Positions 1-8,649 of a stretch of 64,000 bases of DNA are shown here, one piece after another. Both the position numbers and the translations under genes were made by a program. Location: assembly GCF_000374185.1 (NCBI RefSeq), contig NZ_KB910518.1:1668546-1732545 (forward strand), read 5' to 3'. The DNA comes from Paenibacillus sp. HW567 (GTDB lineage: Bacteria > Bacillota > Bacilli > Paenibacillales > Paenibacillaceae). The notes under the pieces are model-generated. The model worked only from the letters and a program-made list of their open reading frames with translations. It did no database searches and had not been told where the DNA came from. Numbering within the stretch: position 1 is the stretch's first letter; each line of letters begins with the position of its first letter.

Positions 1-46
1 TAATAACGAGAAGAATGCCCAAGACACATGATAATAATTTCTTCAT
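1..46 (-). CDS. Partial secreted/membrane protein, N-terminus only
   Basis: Reading the minus strand from an ATG at 46-44 gives MKKLLSCVLGILLVI, a basic start followed by a hydrophobic run, as in a signal peptide or membrane anchor. A GGAG ribosome binding site lies about 8 bases upstream. A Cys at residue 6 is too early for a typical lipobox. The gene runs off the left edge, so its function cannot be named. It is divergent from the riboflavin operon. Confidence 0.45.
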   Translation of the reverse strand, partial: MKKLLSCVLGILLVI

Positions 47-289
47 AACGATTCTCCAATCTCCTTTCGCAAAATAAATACGCTTCGTGAACCGAGGACG
101 AATGTGCTGATTCCTATTGTACTCCTTTCTGAGGAGATTACCTTCAAAGTATATAACTCCTGAATTTGCTATTTAGTTGCATTAAATGTAAAAAAATTAG
201 GCCGGCTCGTCCAAGGCTTCCAAGGTGGATAAGGTCATCTGGTCGCAGCAAGCATCGACACAGTAATATGCAAAATAAAACTGAAATAC

Positions 290-318
290 TTGCGTTTTTG
301 GAGCAGCAGTGGTAATAT
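290..318 (+). promoter_or_regulatory. Candidate sigma-A promoter of the rib operon
   Basis: TTGCGT (290-295) and TAATAT (313-318) are separated by 17 bases and sit about 45 bases before the FMN aptamer, the expected position for the riboflavin promoter. The -35 box deviates from consensus. This is inference from motif and position only. Confidence 0.4.
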
Positions 319-365
319 TTTCGCTAAGTTAAGCCTGTGGTAGACAACGAACTAAATATGTGATT

Positions 366-531
366 ATCCTTCAGGGCAGGGTGCAATTCCCTACCGGCGG
401 TGATGCTGCTGTACATTAGCTGAGAATGCTGATTGCGCTGCTCAGTCCGCTACCCGCTTCGTATGGTTCATACGGACGGTGGACCCGGTGTAATTCCGGG
501 ACCGACAGTATAGTCTGGATGGAAGAAGGAG
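366..531 (+). promoter_or_regulatory. FMN riboswitch (RFN element)
   Basis: The hallmark blocks are present in order: CAGGGCAGGGTG near 372, CCCTACCGGCGGTGAT at 390-405, GTCCGC in the middle, GGACCCGGTGTAATTCCGGG, then ACCGACAGTATAGTC and GGATGGAAGAAGGAGA. This is the RFN aptamer that binds flavin mononucleotide. It stands directly before ribD with an intrinsic terminator between, so FMN probably promotes termination ahead of the riboflavin operon. Confidence 0.96.
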
Positions 532-663
532 AGATTGACGTGCTGTGCTTGTGTAGGCAGGCGTGGAGCAGTGTTTTCGAATATTATGTGCGAACTTTCA
601 CAAGAGTAACTTTTGGCTGTTGGATCGCACGGTTTTATTTGAACTGCCCTATAACTCTCGTAT

Positions 664-706
664 AACCCGTCTTGAACTCCTCCTGGAGATTGAGACGGGT
701 TTTCTG
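664..706 (+). terminator. Riboswitch-controlled terminator before ribD
   Basis: Stem ACCCGTCT (665-672) pairs with AGACGGGT (693-700), with an inner CTCC/GGAG helix, followed by TTTTCTGTTT. It lies between the FMN aptamer and ribD, where the expression platform is expected. Confidence 0.85.
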
Positions 707-753
707 TTTGAACTGGATTTTCAGTATTACATCAATGTGATCGGAGGCAAGGC

Positions 754-1854
754 ATGGATAAAATGAATGACGAGTTTTATATGTCGCTGGCGCTGGATAT
801 GGCGGAAAGAGCACAAGGACAGACAGGCATCAATCCGGTTGTCGGCTGTGTTGTCGTGAAGGATGGAGCCATGATTGGACTTGGAACCCATCTCCAGCGC
901 GGGACAGGACATGCGGAAGTGCATGCGTTGAATATGGCCGCAGGCAAAGCGCAAGGCAGCACAGCCTATGTAACCCTGGAGCCATGCAGCCATTATGGCA
1001 AGACACCGCCTTGCAGCCAGAGGCTGATTGATGAAGGTGTTGCCAGGGTGGTTGTAGCCTGTGAGGACCCTAATCCTCAGGTTGCCGGCCGGGGAGTTGC
1101 CATGCTGCGTGAGCAGGGGATTGAGGTCGAAGTAGGGCTGCTGCGCAGCCGTGCGCTCAGGCTGAATGAAAAGTTTATCAAATACATTTTGACCAAGCAG
1201 CCTTTTGTTACGCTGAAAAGCGCCAGCACACTGGACGGCAAGCTGGCGACACGGACAGGGGACAGCAAATGGATTTCGAACGGTCAGGCCCGGGAAATTG
1301 TACATACGCTGCGGCACCGTCATCAGGGAATTATGGTCGGCGTCAACACCGTAATTGCCGACAATCCGTCCCTGACAACCCGAATGGAAGTGCCGGGACT
1401 GAATCCGGTCCGTATTGTCATCGACTCCACGCTGCGCATTCCGCTGGACGCGTCTGTAGTAAGCGACAAGCAGGCGCCAACGATTGTCGTCACTACAGAA
1501 TCCGCTGATCCGGTGAAGCGTGCGGCGCTTACGGATGCTGGTGTCCAGATCGTGGTCAGCGGCGCAGGTCCACGTGTGGACCTGCAAGCCGCGATGATGG
1601 CGCTCGGAGAGCTGGAGATTGGCTCAATTCTGCTGGAAGGCGGCGGAACCTTGAACGGCGCGATGCTGGAGAATGGATTTGTGGACCGCGTAATCCTCTT
1701 CTTCGCTCCGAAGATCGTGGGAGGCGGCGTGGCTGCGCCAGGGACCTTCGACTTTCCGGGCGTCGAGCTGATGCGTGATGCGATTACGCTGGAGGGATTG
1801 GAAGTGGAAGTGCTCGGGGATAATGTGTGTATCAGCGGCACGCCCATCCGCTAA
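754..1854 (+). CDS. ribD: Bifunctional pyrimidine deaminase/reductase RibD
   Basis: Catalyses the second and third steps of riboflavin synthesis: deamination of the diaminopyrimidine, then NADPH-dependent reduction of the ribose. The N-terminal CMP/dCMP deaminase-type domain carries HAE (His53, Glu55) and the zinc cysteines Cys78 and Cys87 in PCSHYGKTPPC. The reductase domain begins near residue 150 and contains a LLEGGGTLNG segment. The 366-residue length is normal for the fused enzyme. The ATG at 754 follows GGAGG by a normal spacing. It is the first gene of ribD-ribE-ribBA-ribH behind the FMN riboswitch. Confidence 0.96.
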   Translation: MDKMNDEFYMSLALDMAERAQGQTGINPVVGCVVVKDGAMIGLGTHLQRGTGHAEVHALNMAAGKAQGSTAYVTLEPCSHYGKTPPCSQRLIDEGVARVVVACEDPNPQVAGRGVAMLREQGIEVEVGLLRSRALRLNEKFIKYILTKQPFVTLKSASTLDGKLATRTGDSKWISNGQAREIVHTLRHRHQGIMVGVNTVIADNPSLTTRMEVPGLNPVRIVIDSTLRIPLDASVVSDKQAPTIVVTTESADPVKRAALTDAGVQIVVSGAGPRVDLQAAMMALGELEIGSILLEGGGTLNGAMLENGFVDRVILFFAPKIVGGGVAAPGTFDFPGVELMRDAITLEGLEVEVLGDNVCISGTPIR

Positions 1855-1896
1855 CCATGCGGGTGTCAGCCTAACCATATTTCAGGAGGGGATCTC

Positions 1897-2565
1897 ATGT
1901 TCACAGGCTTGATTGAGGAAGTCGGCGTCCTGCGCGGTGTCACCAGCGGAGGCGAGATGATGGTGCTGCATATCGGCGCTTCCCTTATCATGGATGATCT
2001 GAAAATCGGCGACAGCGTATCCGTCAACGGAGTCTGCCTTACGGCAACCTCGCTCGGCGACCATTCGTTCACTGTTGATGTCATGCCGCAGACCTACCGC
2101 AACAGCACGCTGAAGGAGCTGCGCAGCGGCAGCAAGATGAACCTGGAGCGGGCGATGGCCGCCGGCGGGCGTTTTGGCGGACATATCGTTCAGGGCCATG
2201 TGGATGGAACCGGGGAAATCCGCAGCGTGAAGCGCGACCAGAACGCAGTGGTATTCGAGATTGCCCCGGAGCGTAAATCGCTGTTCAAATATATCATCCC
2301 CAAAGGCTCCATCACGATTGACGGCATCAGCCTGACGGTGGTTAGCACGTCGTCTTCCCTGTTTACCGTTTCGGTGATTCCACATACCCTTGGTGAAACA
2401 GTGCTTGCGCATAAGCGGCCGGGAGACCGGATCAATATTGAATGCGATGTGCTCGGCAAATATGTTGACCATCTGCTGAGCTACGGTTCCCGTTCAGGCA
2501 ATGAGGAAGAAGAGAACAGCTCCCGGATCAGCCATGATTTTCTCGCGGCTAACGGGTTTGTATAA
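1897..2565 (+). CDS. ribE: Riboflavin synthase alpha chain
   Basis: Forms riboflavin by dismutation of two 6,7-dimethyl-8-ribityllumazine molecules. The start [10 protein letters not shown] is the family signature, and the two tandem lumazine-binding repeats (about residues 1-97 and 98-195) are visible, each with a G-D-S/R-V/I and V-x-P-x-T pattern. The 222-residue length is normal. AGGAGGGG lies just upstream of the ATG. It is the second gene of the rib operon, 42 bases after ribD. In Bacillus subtilis nomenclature this gene is ribE; it corresponds to E. coli ribC. Confidence 0.95.
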   Translation: MFTGLIEEVGVLRGVTSGGEMMVLHIGASLIMDDLKIGDSVSVNGVCLTATSLGDHSFTVDVMPQTYRNSTLKELRSGSKMNLERAMAAGGRFGGHIVQGHVDGTGEIRSVKRDQNAVVFEIAPERKSLFKYIIPKGSITIDGISLTVVSTSSSLFTVSVIPHTLGETVLAHKRPGDRINIECDVLGKYVDHLLSYGSRSGNEEEENSSRISHDFLAANGFV

Positions 2566-2627
2566 ATAAGATTTGGCTGACGCCAAGCCCGTCAGGGCTT
2601 CGTACAGCTATCAGGAGGACAGAAAAT

Positions 2628-3881
2628 ATGAGCCAGCAAGACAAGAAGGATAGTATCCTCGACCCCATCGAAGATGCCATTTATGACCTGATGCGCGGCA
2701 AGGTCGTCATCGTGGTCGATGATGAGGACCGTGAGAACGAGGGGGATTTCATCGCCCTCGCTGAACGCGCCACACCGGAAGTGATCAATTTCATGATCAC
2801 GGAAGGGCGCGGGCTCGTCTGCGTGCCGATTACGGCAGAGCGGGCAGAGGAGCTGGATTTGAAGCCGATGGTGGCGAACAATACCGATAACCACGGCACC
2901 GCTTTTACCGTCTCCATCGACCACAAGGACACCACCACCGGGATTTCTGCCGGAGAGAGATCCATGACCATCAAGGCGCTGATGGACCCGAATGCGAAGC
3001 CTTCCGACTTCCGCAGACCGGGCCATATGTTCCCGCTGATTGCCAAGAAGGGCGGCGTGCTGCGCCGCTCCGGCCACACGGAAGCGGCTGTCGATCTTGC
3101 CCGGATGTGCGGCGCTTATCCGGCCAGCGTCATTTGCGAGGTAGTTAAGGAAGACGGGACAATGGCCCGCCTGCCGGATCTGGTGGAGATTGCCCGCAAG
3201 CATGATCTCAAGCTGATCAGCATCAAGGACCTCATTCATTACCGTAATGAGAAGGAGCATCTGGTTACCCGCGAGGTGTCGGTGAAGCTGCCGACAGATT
3301 TCGGGGATTTCCAGACCATTGCCTATACGAACGAGGTGGATGACAAAGAGCATGTCGCCTTGGTCAAAGGCGATATTTCCGGGGAGGAGCCGGTGCTGGT
3401 GCGGGTGCATTCCGAATGCCTGACCGGTGATGTGTTCCATTCCCACCGCTGCGACTGCGGCCCGCAATTCGAAGCGGCGCTGCGCCAGATTGAAGCGGAG
3501 GGCCGGGGGGTTCTGCTCTACATGCGTCAGGAAGGCAGAGGCATCGGTCTAATCAACAAGCTTCGCGCCTATAAGCTTCAGGAAGAAGGTCTGGATACCG
3601 TAGACGCCAACCTGAAGCTGGGTTTCCCGGCGGATTTGCGCGATTACGGTATCGGAGCGCAGATTCTTAAGGACCTTGGCGTCAGCAAGATCAAGCTGCT
3701 GACCAACAACCCGCGCAAGATCAAAGGCCTGGAGGGCTACGGTCTTGAGGTTGTGGAGCGTGTGCCGATTCAAATGCCGGAGAACAAGGACAACACCAAG
3801 TATCTCCATACGAAGCAGGCCAAGCTGGGTCATCTGTTGTCTTTTGACGACATTGAGCAAAATGAGGATGCCAAGCGTTAA
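2628..3881 (+). CDS. ribBA: Bifunctional DHBP synthase/GTP cyclohydrolase II RibBA
   Basis: Supplies both precursors of riboflavin. The N-terminal domain (about residues 8-205) makes 3,4-dihydroxy-2-butanone 4-phosphate and carries the acidic [11 protein letters not shown] motif. The C-terminal domain (about 215-405) is GTP cyclohydrolase II, with [18 protein letters not shown] providing the zinc cysteines. Both motifs are intact, so both activities are expected. The 417-residue length is normal for the fusion. CAGGAGG precedes the ATG. Third gene of the rib operon. Confidence 0.96.
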   Translation: MSQQDKKDSILDPIEDAIYDLMRGKVVIVVDDEDRENEGDFIALAERATPEVINFMITEGRGLVCVPITAERAEELDLKPMVANNTDNHGTAFTVSIDHKDTTTGISAGERSMTIKALMDPNAKPSDFRRPGHMFPLIAKKGGVLRRSGHTEAAVDLARMCGAYPASVICEVVKEDGTMARLPDLVEIARKHDLKLISIKDLIHYRNEKEHLVTREVSVKLPTDFGDFQTIAYTNEVDDKEHVALVKGDISGEEPVLVRVHSECLTGDVFHSHRCDCGPQFEAALRQIEAEGRGVLLYMRQEGRGIGLINKLRAYKLQEEGLDTVDANLKLGFPADLRDYGIGAQILKDLGVSKIKLLTNNPRKIKGLEGYGLEVVERVPIQMPENKDNTKYLHTKQAKLGHLLSFDDIEQNEDAKR

Positions 3882-3911
3882 AAATCCATATAACTTACTA
3901 ATGAAGGGTAG

Positions 3912-4388
3912 ATGAATACTATGCCGAACATTTTAGAAGGACATTTAGTATCCGAGGGACTGAAATATGGGGTAGTCGTAGGACGTTTCAATGAATTCAT
4001 TACAAGCAAGCTGCTGTCCGGTGCGCTCGATGCCTTCAAGCGTCATGGTGTAGCCGATGATGAAGTGGATGTGGCCTGGGTTCCGGGCGTATTCGAAATT
4101 CCTTTGATCGCGCAAAAAATGGCCGAGAGCGGCAAATACGATGCGGTAATTACGCTCGGTACTGTTATCCGCGGATCTACAACCCATTATGACTATGTGT
4201 GCAATGAGGTTGCCAAAGGCGTTGCGGCGATCAACCTCAAGACTGGCATTCCAACTATATTCGGCGTAGTTACAACCGAAAATATCGAGCAGGCCATCGA
4301 ACGCTCGGGAACCAAAGCCGGCAACAAAGGCTGGGATGCTGCGACCGCTGCCATTGAAATGGCGAACCTCAATAAGCTTTTTAAATAA
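3912..4388 (+). CDS. ribH: 6,7-dimethyl-8-ribityllumazine synthase
   Basis: Condenses the pyrimidine intermediate with dihydroxybutanone phosphate; normally assembles into icosahedral capsids with riboflavin synthase inside. The core VPGVFEIPL and [16 protein letters not shown], including the catalytic His region, are intact. The start is either ATG 3912 or ATG 3921: GAAGGG is only a few bases before the first, so the second (MPNILEGHL) has better spacing. Last gene of the rib operon, 30 bases after ribBA. Confidence 0.95.
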   Translation: MNTMPNILEGHLVSEGLKYGVVVGRFNEFITSKLLSGALDAFKRHGVADDEVDVAWVPGVFEIPLIAQKMAESGKYDAVITLGTVIRGSTTHYDYVCNEVAKGVAAINLKTGIPTIFGVVTTENIEQAIERSGTKAGNKGWDAATAAIEMANLNKLFK

Positions 4389-4524
4389 GAGAGCCACTTG
4401 ACGAACGGGCCTCAATCGTGCTTATTTATATGTATAAGAAGAAAGCATGGTCAATAAGAACTTTCTACTTGTGTAGCGCCCGTGCGGCGCTGCACTTTAC
4501 TTTTTTTTGGCGGGAGGAAACCGC

Positions 4525-5316
4525 GTGACGGTATTGTACAAGCTGGAGACGTTCGAAGGTCCGCTCGATCTGCTCTTGCACCTGATTGACAAGGCGGAAA
4601 TCGACATCCAGGACATTCCGGTCAGCGAAATCACCGAGCAGTACATGGATTACCTGCGGAGCATGCAGGAGCTTGAGCTGGATATTACCAGTGAATTCCT
4701 GGTAATGGCTGCAACGCTGCTGTCGATCAAGAGCAAGCTGCTGCTTCCGAAGCCGCCTGTTATTGAGATCGAGGATTTCGAATATTACGAGGACGACGGC
4801 TACGATCCGCGTGCGGAGCTGGTTCAGCGACTGATTGAATACCGTAAATTTAAGAGCATCGCCGTGCAGCTCCTGGATATGGAGAGCGAGCGCAGCCTGA
4901 TTTTCACCAAGGAGCCGGAGGACCTGGGCCCATTTGTGCCGGCACAAATCGACAATACGCTGAAGGGTCTGCATACGGCAGACCTCATTGCCGCATTCCG
5001 CAAAGCGCTCAGCAAAGCGGCGAGAAGATCCTCTTACCAGCGGATTATGCGTGACGAGATTTCGGTGAAGGACCGGATTCGCGACGTTTCAGAAGCGCTG
5101 CAGCGCAAGGGCGTGGGCGGGAGGCTGCGTTTCTCTTCCCTGCTGCATGACGACATGGCCCGGTATGAGATTGTGGCTACCTTCCTGGCGATCCTGGAGC
5201 TCATGAAGATGAAGGCGATTTACTGCTACCAGGAGAAATTGTTCGACGATATTGTGATGGAGTGGAGAGGAGACGAAGCATTCAGTGGATTACAAAACGC
5301 TGAAATCAATTATTGA
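4525..5316 (+). CDS. scpA: Segregation and condensation protein A
   Basis: Kleisin subunit that bridges SMC heads in the chromosome condensation complex with ScpB. The N-terminus has YKLETFEGPLDLLLHLI, the SMC-contacting kleisin signature, then SEITEQYMDYL, and the C-terminal winged helix ends near ATFLAILELMKMKAI. I chose GTG 4525 because GGGAGGA lies just before it; a TTG at 4507 is in frame but has no ribosome binding site. The 3' end overlaps scpB by 32 bases, implying translational coupling. Confidence 0.93.
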   Translation: MTVLYKLETFEGPLDLLLHLIDKAEIDIQDIPVSEITEQYMDYLRSMQELELDITSEFLVMAATLLSIKSKLLLPKPPVIEIEDFEYYEDDGYDPRAELVQRLIEYRKFKSIAVQLLDMESERSLIFTKEPEDLGPFVPAQIDNTLKGLHTADLIAAFRKALSKAARRSSYQRIMRDEISVKDRIRDVSEALQRKGVGGRLRFSSLLHDDMARYEIVATFLAILELMKMKAIYCYQEKLFDDIVMEWRGDEAFSGLQNAEINY

Positions 5317-5887
5317 AGGACTGCTGTTTCTATCCGGCGACGAAGGATTATCCGTCCGTCAAATTGCCGAGATTACCGAGCAGCGGCCTGACCTCGCCGG
5401 GAAAGCGCTGGAGGAGCTGAAAGAAGATTATGTTACGCAGGAACGCGGCTTGCAGGTGGTGCAGATAGCCGGGAATTACCGGCTGGCTACGCTTCCGGAC
5501 CATGCGCCTTATTTTGAGCGGCTGGCTTATTCGCCTTCAAGATCTTCCTTATCCCAGGCGGCGCTGGAGACACTCGCCATTGTTGCTTACCGCCAGCCGA
5601 TTACCAGAGTGGAAATTGAAGAGATTCGCGGCGTGAAGTCCGAGCGGGCAATTCATACGCTGAACAATAAGGATTTGATCCAGGAAGTGGGCCGTGCGGA
5701 GGCGGTTGGCCGTCCGATTCTGTACGGAACGACCAAATCCTTCCTGGAGAGCTTCGGACTGGCTGATCTGAAGGAGCTGCCGGAGCCGTCGAACTTCGAT
5801 AGCTCTGAAGACCTGGAGGAGGAAACACAGCTTCTGTTCAGCAAGCTGGACAGTCAGATGACCTTCGATGATGTCGAGCAATCATAG
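5285..5887 (+). CDS. scpB: Segregation and condensation protein B
   Basis: Winged-helix partner that dimerises and binds ScpA in the SMC complex. The first winged helix (about 5-80) and the second (about 85-160) are visible, with TLAIVAYRQPITRVEIEEIRG, the most conserved family block. The GTG start at 5285 follows GGAGAGGAG inside scpA. The acidic C-terminal tail is typical. A terminator follows directly, so scpAB form the end of a transcription unit. Confidence 0.93.
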   Translation: MDYKTLKSIIEGLLFLSGDEGLSVRQIAEITEQRPDLAGKALEELKEDYVTQERGLQVVQIAGNYRLATLPDHAPYFERLAYSPSRSSLSQAALETLAIVAYRQPITRVEIEEIRGVKSERAIHTLNNKDLIQEVGRAEAVGRPILYGTTKSFLESFGLADLKELPEPSNFDSSEDLEEETQLLFSKLDSQMTFDDVEQS

Positions 5888-5912
5888 AATACAACTATGG
5901 AAATCGCTGTGA

Positions 5913-5974
5913 AGCCCTCTTCCGTCATTTACAATGCCCAAAGGCGGCGTGAAATGGTGGGAGAGGGCTTTTTT
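5913..5974 (+). terminator. Intrinsic terminator after scpB
   Basis: AGCCCTCT (5913-5920) pairs with AGAGGGCT (5962-5969), followed by TTTTTT. The loop is long, but its arms can pair further. Confidence 0.8.
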
Positions 5975-6059
5975 GCGCGGACACCGAATTTTTTCCAGAG
6001 TGACATGCCATACTAATCCAAAGGCTCCCAATGAATAAGGTTGCATGGAGGTTACTTTC

Positions 6060-6782
6060 GTGGCATTATGGCTGGCAATACCTTTGGCCCTGCTCCTGCT
6101 TGCGGTTGCACTGATTCTCCTGATTCTGTCCTCAGGTATTCACTTTCATTTTCGGTTATTCAGGCTTGGGAAGGATGACCGGGTGGAATTTGACATCAAA
6201 GCCGTATTTGGCCTGGTTAAGTTTCATTATGAGCTGCCTTCGCTGGTTTTTGAGAACATTCAACAGGGGATCATGGTTAAACTGGAGGAGAGCGGCATTG
6301 CGCCGTTCAGAAAGGATAAAGATCATAAGGAGCAAATCAACAAGGAGTGGATTTCGACATGGCTGGATAATTTCCGCAAGGCGCTGAAGGCGACCCGTGG
6401 TTTGAAGCAATGGATGAAAGCTACGCTGTCCCATGTCCAGATCACCAAGCTTGACTGGTCTACCGATTTCTCTCTGGGCGATGCCGCAGATACGGCCGTA
6501 GCAGCGGGAGCGCTGTGGGGCGTTAAAGGGAGCGTCATTGGCTGGCTGTCACAACAGGTCCGGATGAAACAAGCTCCACGGCTGTTTGTTGTCCCTGTTT
6601 TTCAGGATGAGCTGTGTTTCTCTACAGAGGCGGTATTGACCGGAAAAATGTCTGTGGGTTACGCATGTTATGCAGGATTGCGGCTGCTTCGCCGTATTTC
6701 CAAGGAAGAGGGAGGACTACGCCAGTGGAAGAAGCTGCTGAGCCGCAACAAGCCGGGCAGATCCCGGGAGAATTCAGAATAA
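6060..6782 (+). CDS. DUF2953 membrane protein (YtfI-like)
   Basis: A 240-residue protein with one N-terminal membrane helix (about residues 3-25) followed by a soluble domain. It matches the DUF2953 family, whose B. subtilis member ytfI lies beside the spore gene ytfJ (gerW), suggesting a sporulation role; no biochemical function is known to me. GTG 6060 is preferred because GGAGG (6047-6051) is 8 bases upstream; an in-frame ATG at 6045 overlaps that ribosome binding site. Here a reverse-strand gene separates it from the gerW-family gene. Confidence 0.7.
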   Translation: MALWLAIPLALLLLAVALILLILSSGIHFHFRLFRLGKDDRVEFDIKAVFGLVKFHYELPSLVFENIQQGIMVKLEESGIAPFRKDKDHKEQINKEWISTWLDNFRKALKATRGLKQWMKATLSHVQITKLDWSTDFSLGDAADTAVAAGALWGVKGSVIGWLSQQVRMKQAPRLFVVPVFQDELCFSTEAVLTGKMSVGYACYAGLRLLRRISKEEGGLRQWKKLLSRNKPGRSRENSE

Positions 6783-6793
6783 CAAGCAAGGCA

Positions 6794-6843
6794 AAAGGCA
6801 GCGTGACAAGGCGGGTGTGCCCGCTATGCTGCCTTTGTTTTTT
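6794..6843 (+). terminator. Terminator between convergent genes
   Basis: AAAGGCAGC (6794-6802) pairs with GCTGCCTTT (6828-6836), followed by GTTTTTT. It lies between the DUF2953 gene and the end of the reverse-strand EndoU-like gene. The A-rich flank on the left could allow use in both directions. Confidence 0.75.
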
Positions 6844-6855
6844 GCCGGAAACGGC

Positions 6856-7734
6856 TCAGACCGGAACAGCTTCTTTAATCACAGGATAAAAGGTTCTCGC
6901 GAGATCTTTACCGTTCTCTTTCATATGGACAACAGTCAAATCAAAGCTTTCTCCATTAAGCTCTACTGGAATATGTTCCCGCCCATCCAGGGAAGCTACC
7001 GTCCCCATAGCCATCAGCCCTTCAGCGCTGGTGCCGACAAAAAAACCGCCGGCATCTTTTATCGAAATCTGTGACTGCCCTCCGTTCTCCTGTTCCTCCA
7101 ATGTATATTTAATGGATATGACTTCTGCAAGCTTGCTTTCTTCGGTCCGGGTTACCTCCACATGCTTGATGAAGACGATGGAATCCGCTTTCTTGAGCGC
7201 CTCATACGGTCCGTCATTAACATAGTAGTGATACCAGAAGAGCTGTCCGCCAAGTTTATGACGTTTGCCCCCCTGCCCGCCGAGGAATACTTGCTCAAAA
7301 TAACAGGTGTTGCTGCCCTTGAAGGGTTCGAACCAGATTGCTTTCAGAAACTGAATCCACTCTTCCATAGAACAGCCTGCTTTGAGCTGATGATTATCCT
7401 CCGCATATTTGCGTGCGAGCCGCATAGGCGGCGTGTTGGCTGCGAACCCAAGAAATTCGTTGATCTCCGCTGCTCCGGTGGAAGTGGTCTTGTCATGAAG
7501 CTTCATGAACAAGTCGTATGAGCGCTGCTTGCCTGCCGGAATTACCACTTCCTTGAAGACGGATATTTTATTGTGCTCGCTTGCATTCGCTGACGAATCA
7601 GGTTCAGGCATCGGATTCATATCGACAATGACATAACCCGTATCCGTTTTTTTCGGGTCTTCACTTACACCTTTGATGAGCGGCAGCACGCCGTTGCTTG
7701 TCATATCGGCTTCCCAGATTTCATGAAAAATCAT
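6856..7734 (-). CDS. EndoU-fold (XendoU-like) protein, catalytic His missing
   Basis: This 292-residue protein has no signal peptide or membrane helix. By eye it aligns with the eukaryotic-type EndoU/XendoU endoribonuclease family: AEINEFL near 89, WFEPF near 134, CYFEQVF (144-150), KLGGQLFWYHYYV (160-172), GGFFVGTS (229-236) and the terminal FYPVI (282-286). Where active members read FEHVF and GFHNW, this protein has Gln148 and Leu165, so both catalytic histidines appear replaced; a Lys in SIKDAGG (226) may be the retained third residue. AGGAGG precedes the ATG. It interrupts a locus usually holding only spore-linked genes. RNA binding without cleavage is possible but unproven. Confidence 0.6.
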   Translation of the reverse strand: MIFHEIWEADMTSNGVLPLIKGVSEDPKKTDTGYVIVDMNPMPEPDSSANASEHNKISVFKEVVIPAGKQRSYDLFMKLHDKTTSTGAAEINEFLGFAANTPPMRLARKYAEDNHQLKAGCSMEEWIQFLKAIWFEPFKGSNTCYFEQVFLGGQGGKRHKLGGQLFWYHYYVNDGPYEALKKADSIVFIKHVEVTRTEESKLAEVISIKYTLEEQENGGQSQISIKDAGGFFVGTSAEGLMAMGTVASLDGREHIPVELNGESFDLTVVHMKENGKDLARTFYPVIKEAVPV

Positions 7735-7953
7735 GCTTTTGCCTCCTGGTGATGAGTTTTGAATACCCGCTCATTTTTAGTTTGGCTGTTGATAATTATG
7801 CGGGTCAAATTCAAGAAGGATTATTTTAGGCGGCAAGGGGGCAAGGGGGGGGATGAATTTCTTCATGCTGTACATATCATGCCCGTGAGATGAGCAAACT
7901 GTAAAAGAGTAGGTTATTCCCTTACTTTTCAGACAGATGAGGAGGAGTAGTTG

Positions 7954-8448
7954 ATGTCAGATCACCCGATTCAAGGTCTCATGCAGACCGCTATGGAAAA
8001 TATTAAAGGCATGGTGGATGTCAATACAATTGTTGGTGACCCGGTGGAAACTCCCGATGGCAGCGTCATTCTGCCGATCAGCAAAGTGGGGTTCGGCTTT
8101 GCCGCAGGCGGCAGTGATTTCCGGGTAGAGGATGACGGACCGGGAGTAAACGGTACAGGAGCAGGTGCGGGTGTCAAGATGCTTCCGTTCGGGGGCGGCA
8201 GCGGCGGCGGGGTATCCATCCGTCCAATTGCTTTTCTTGTAGTGGGCCGGGAAGGTGTGCATACGGTGCCGCTCGACAATCAGACTCATTTGTTTGAGAA
8301 AATTATTGATGCAGCCCCGGGGCTGATTGATAAAATTCAAAGCATGTTTCCAAACGGCACAAACGAAGGGGCGGAAGTAGTTGTGACCCCGACGGTGAAA
8401 ACAACGGTTAAACATGAGCCTGCCTCTTCGGATTCATCGACTCACTAG
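7954..8448 (+). CDS. ytfJ: Spore protein of the GerW/YtfJ family
   Basis: YtfJ (GerW) is made in the forespore and, in B. subtilis, is needed for normal germination. The 164-residue sequence has the family's conserved VDVNTIVGDPVETPDGS block, VGFGFAAGGSDF and a Gly-rich GGGSGGGVSI loop, then PIAFLVV. ATG 7954 follows GAGGAGGAG at a good distance; the adjacent TTG 7951 is less likely. Placement before dacB-spmAB supports a spore role. Confidence 0.88.
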   Translation: MSDHPIQGLMQTAMENIKGMVDVNTIVGDPVETPDGSVILPISKVGFGFAAGGSDFRVEDDGPGVNGTGAGAGVKMLPFGGGSGGGVSIRPIAFLVVGREGVHTVPLDNQTHLFEKIIDAAPGLIDKIQSMFPNGTNEGAEVVVTPTVKTTVKHEPASSDSSTH

Positions 8449-8482
8449 CATGCAGCTTTTTGCCCGGATACTACATGAAATG

Positions 8483-8519
8483 GGGATGTCGCCTTGAGTG
8501 GGGCGGTGTCCCTTTTTTT
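8483..8519 (+). terminator. Intrinsic terminator after gerW-family gene
   Basis: GGGATGTCGCC (8483-8493) pairs, with some G-T pairs, with GGCGGTGTCCC (8502-8512), followed by a run of seven T. Confidence 0.8.
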
Positions 8520-8649
8520 GATCGTGTAGAGCATTGATGCAGACGCTGCTTCAAGAGAGGGACATACCCACCCGCCGCGCCGCATATACTTGTACAACAT
8601 AACCGGGATTGCCTGTATTCCCTGATTAAGAACTGATAGAAGCCGGAGG

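Noticed and set aside
727..1587. Minus-strand frame of 286 codons opposite ribD
   Set aside because: Antisense to a clear RibD; His/Cys/Arg-rich composition typical of a shadow frame.
4440..4524. Terminator-like AGCGCC/GGCGCT hairpin before scpA
   Set aside because: The T-run starts 11 bases after the stem, so intrinsic termination is doubtful; not annotated.
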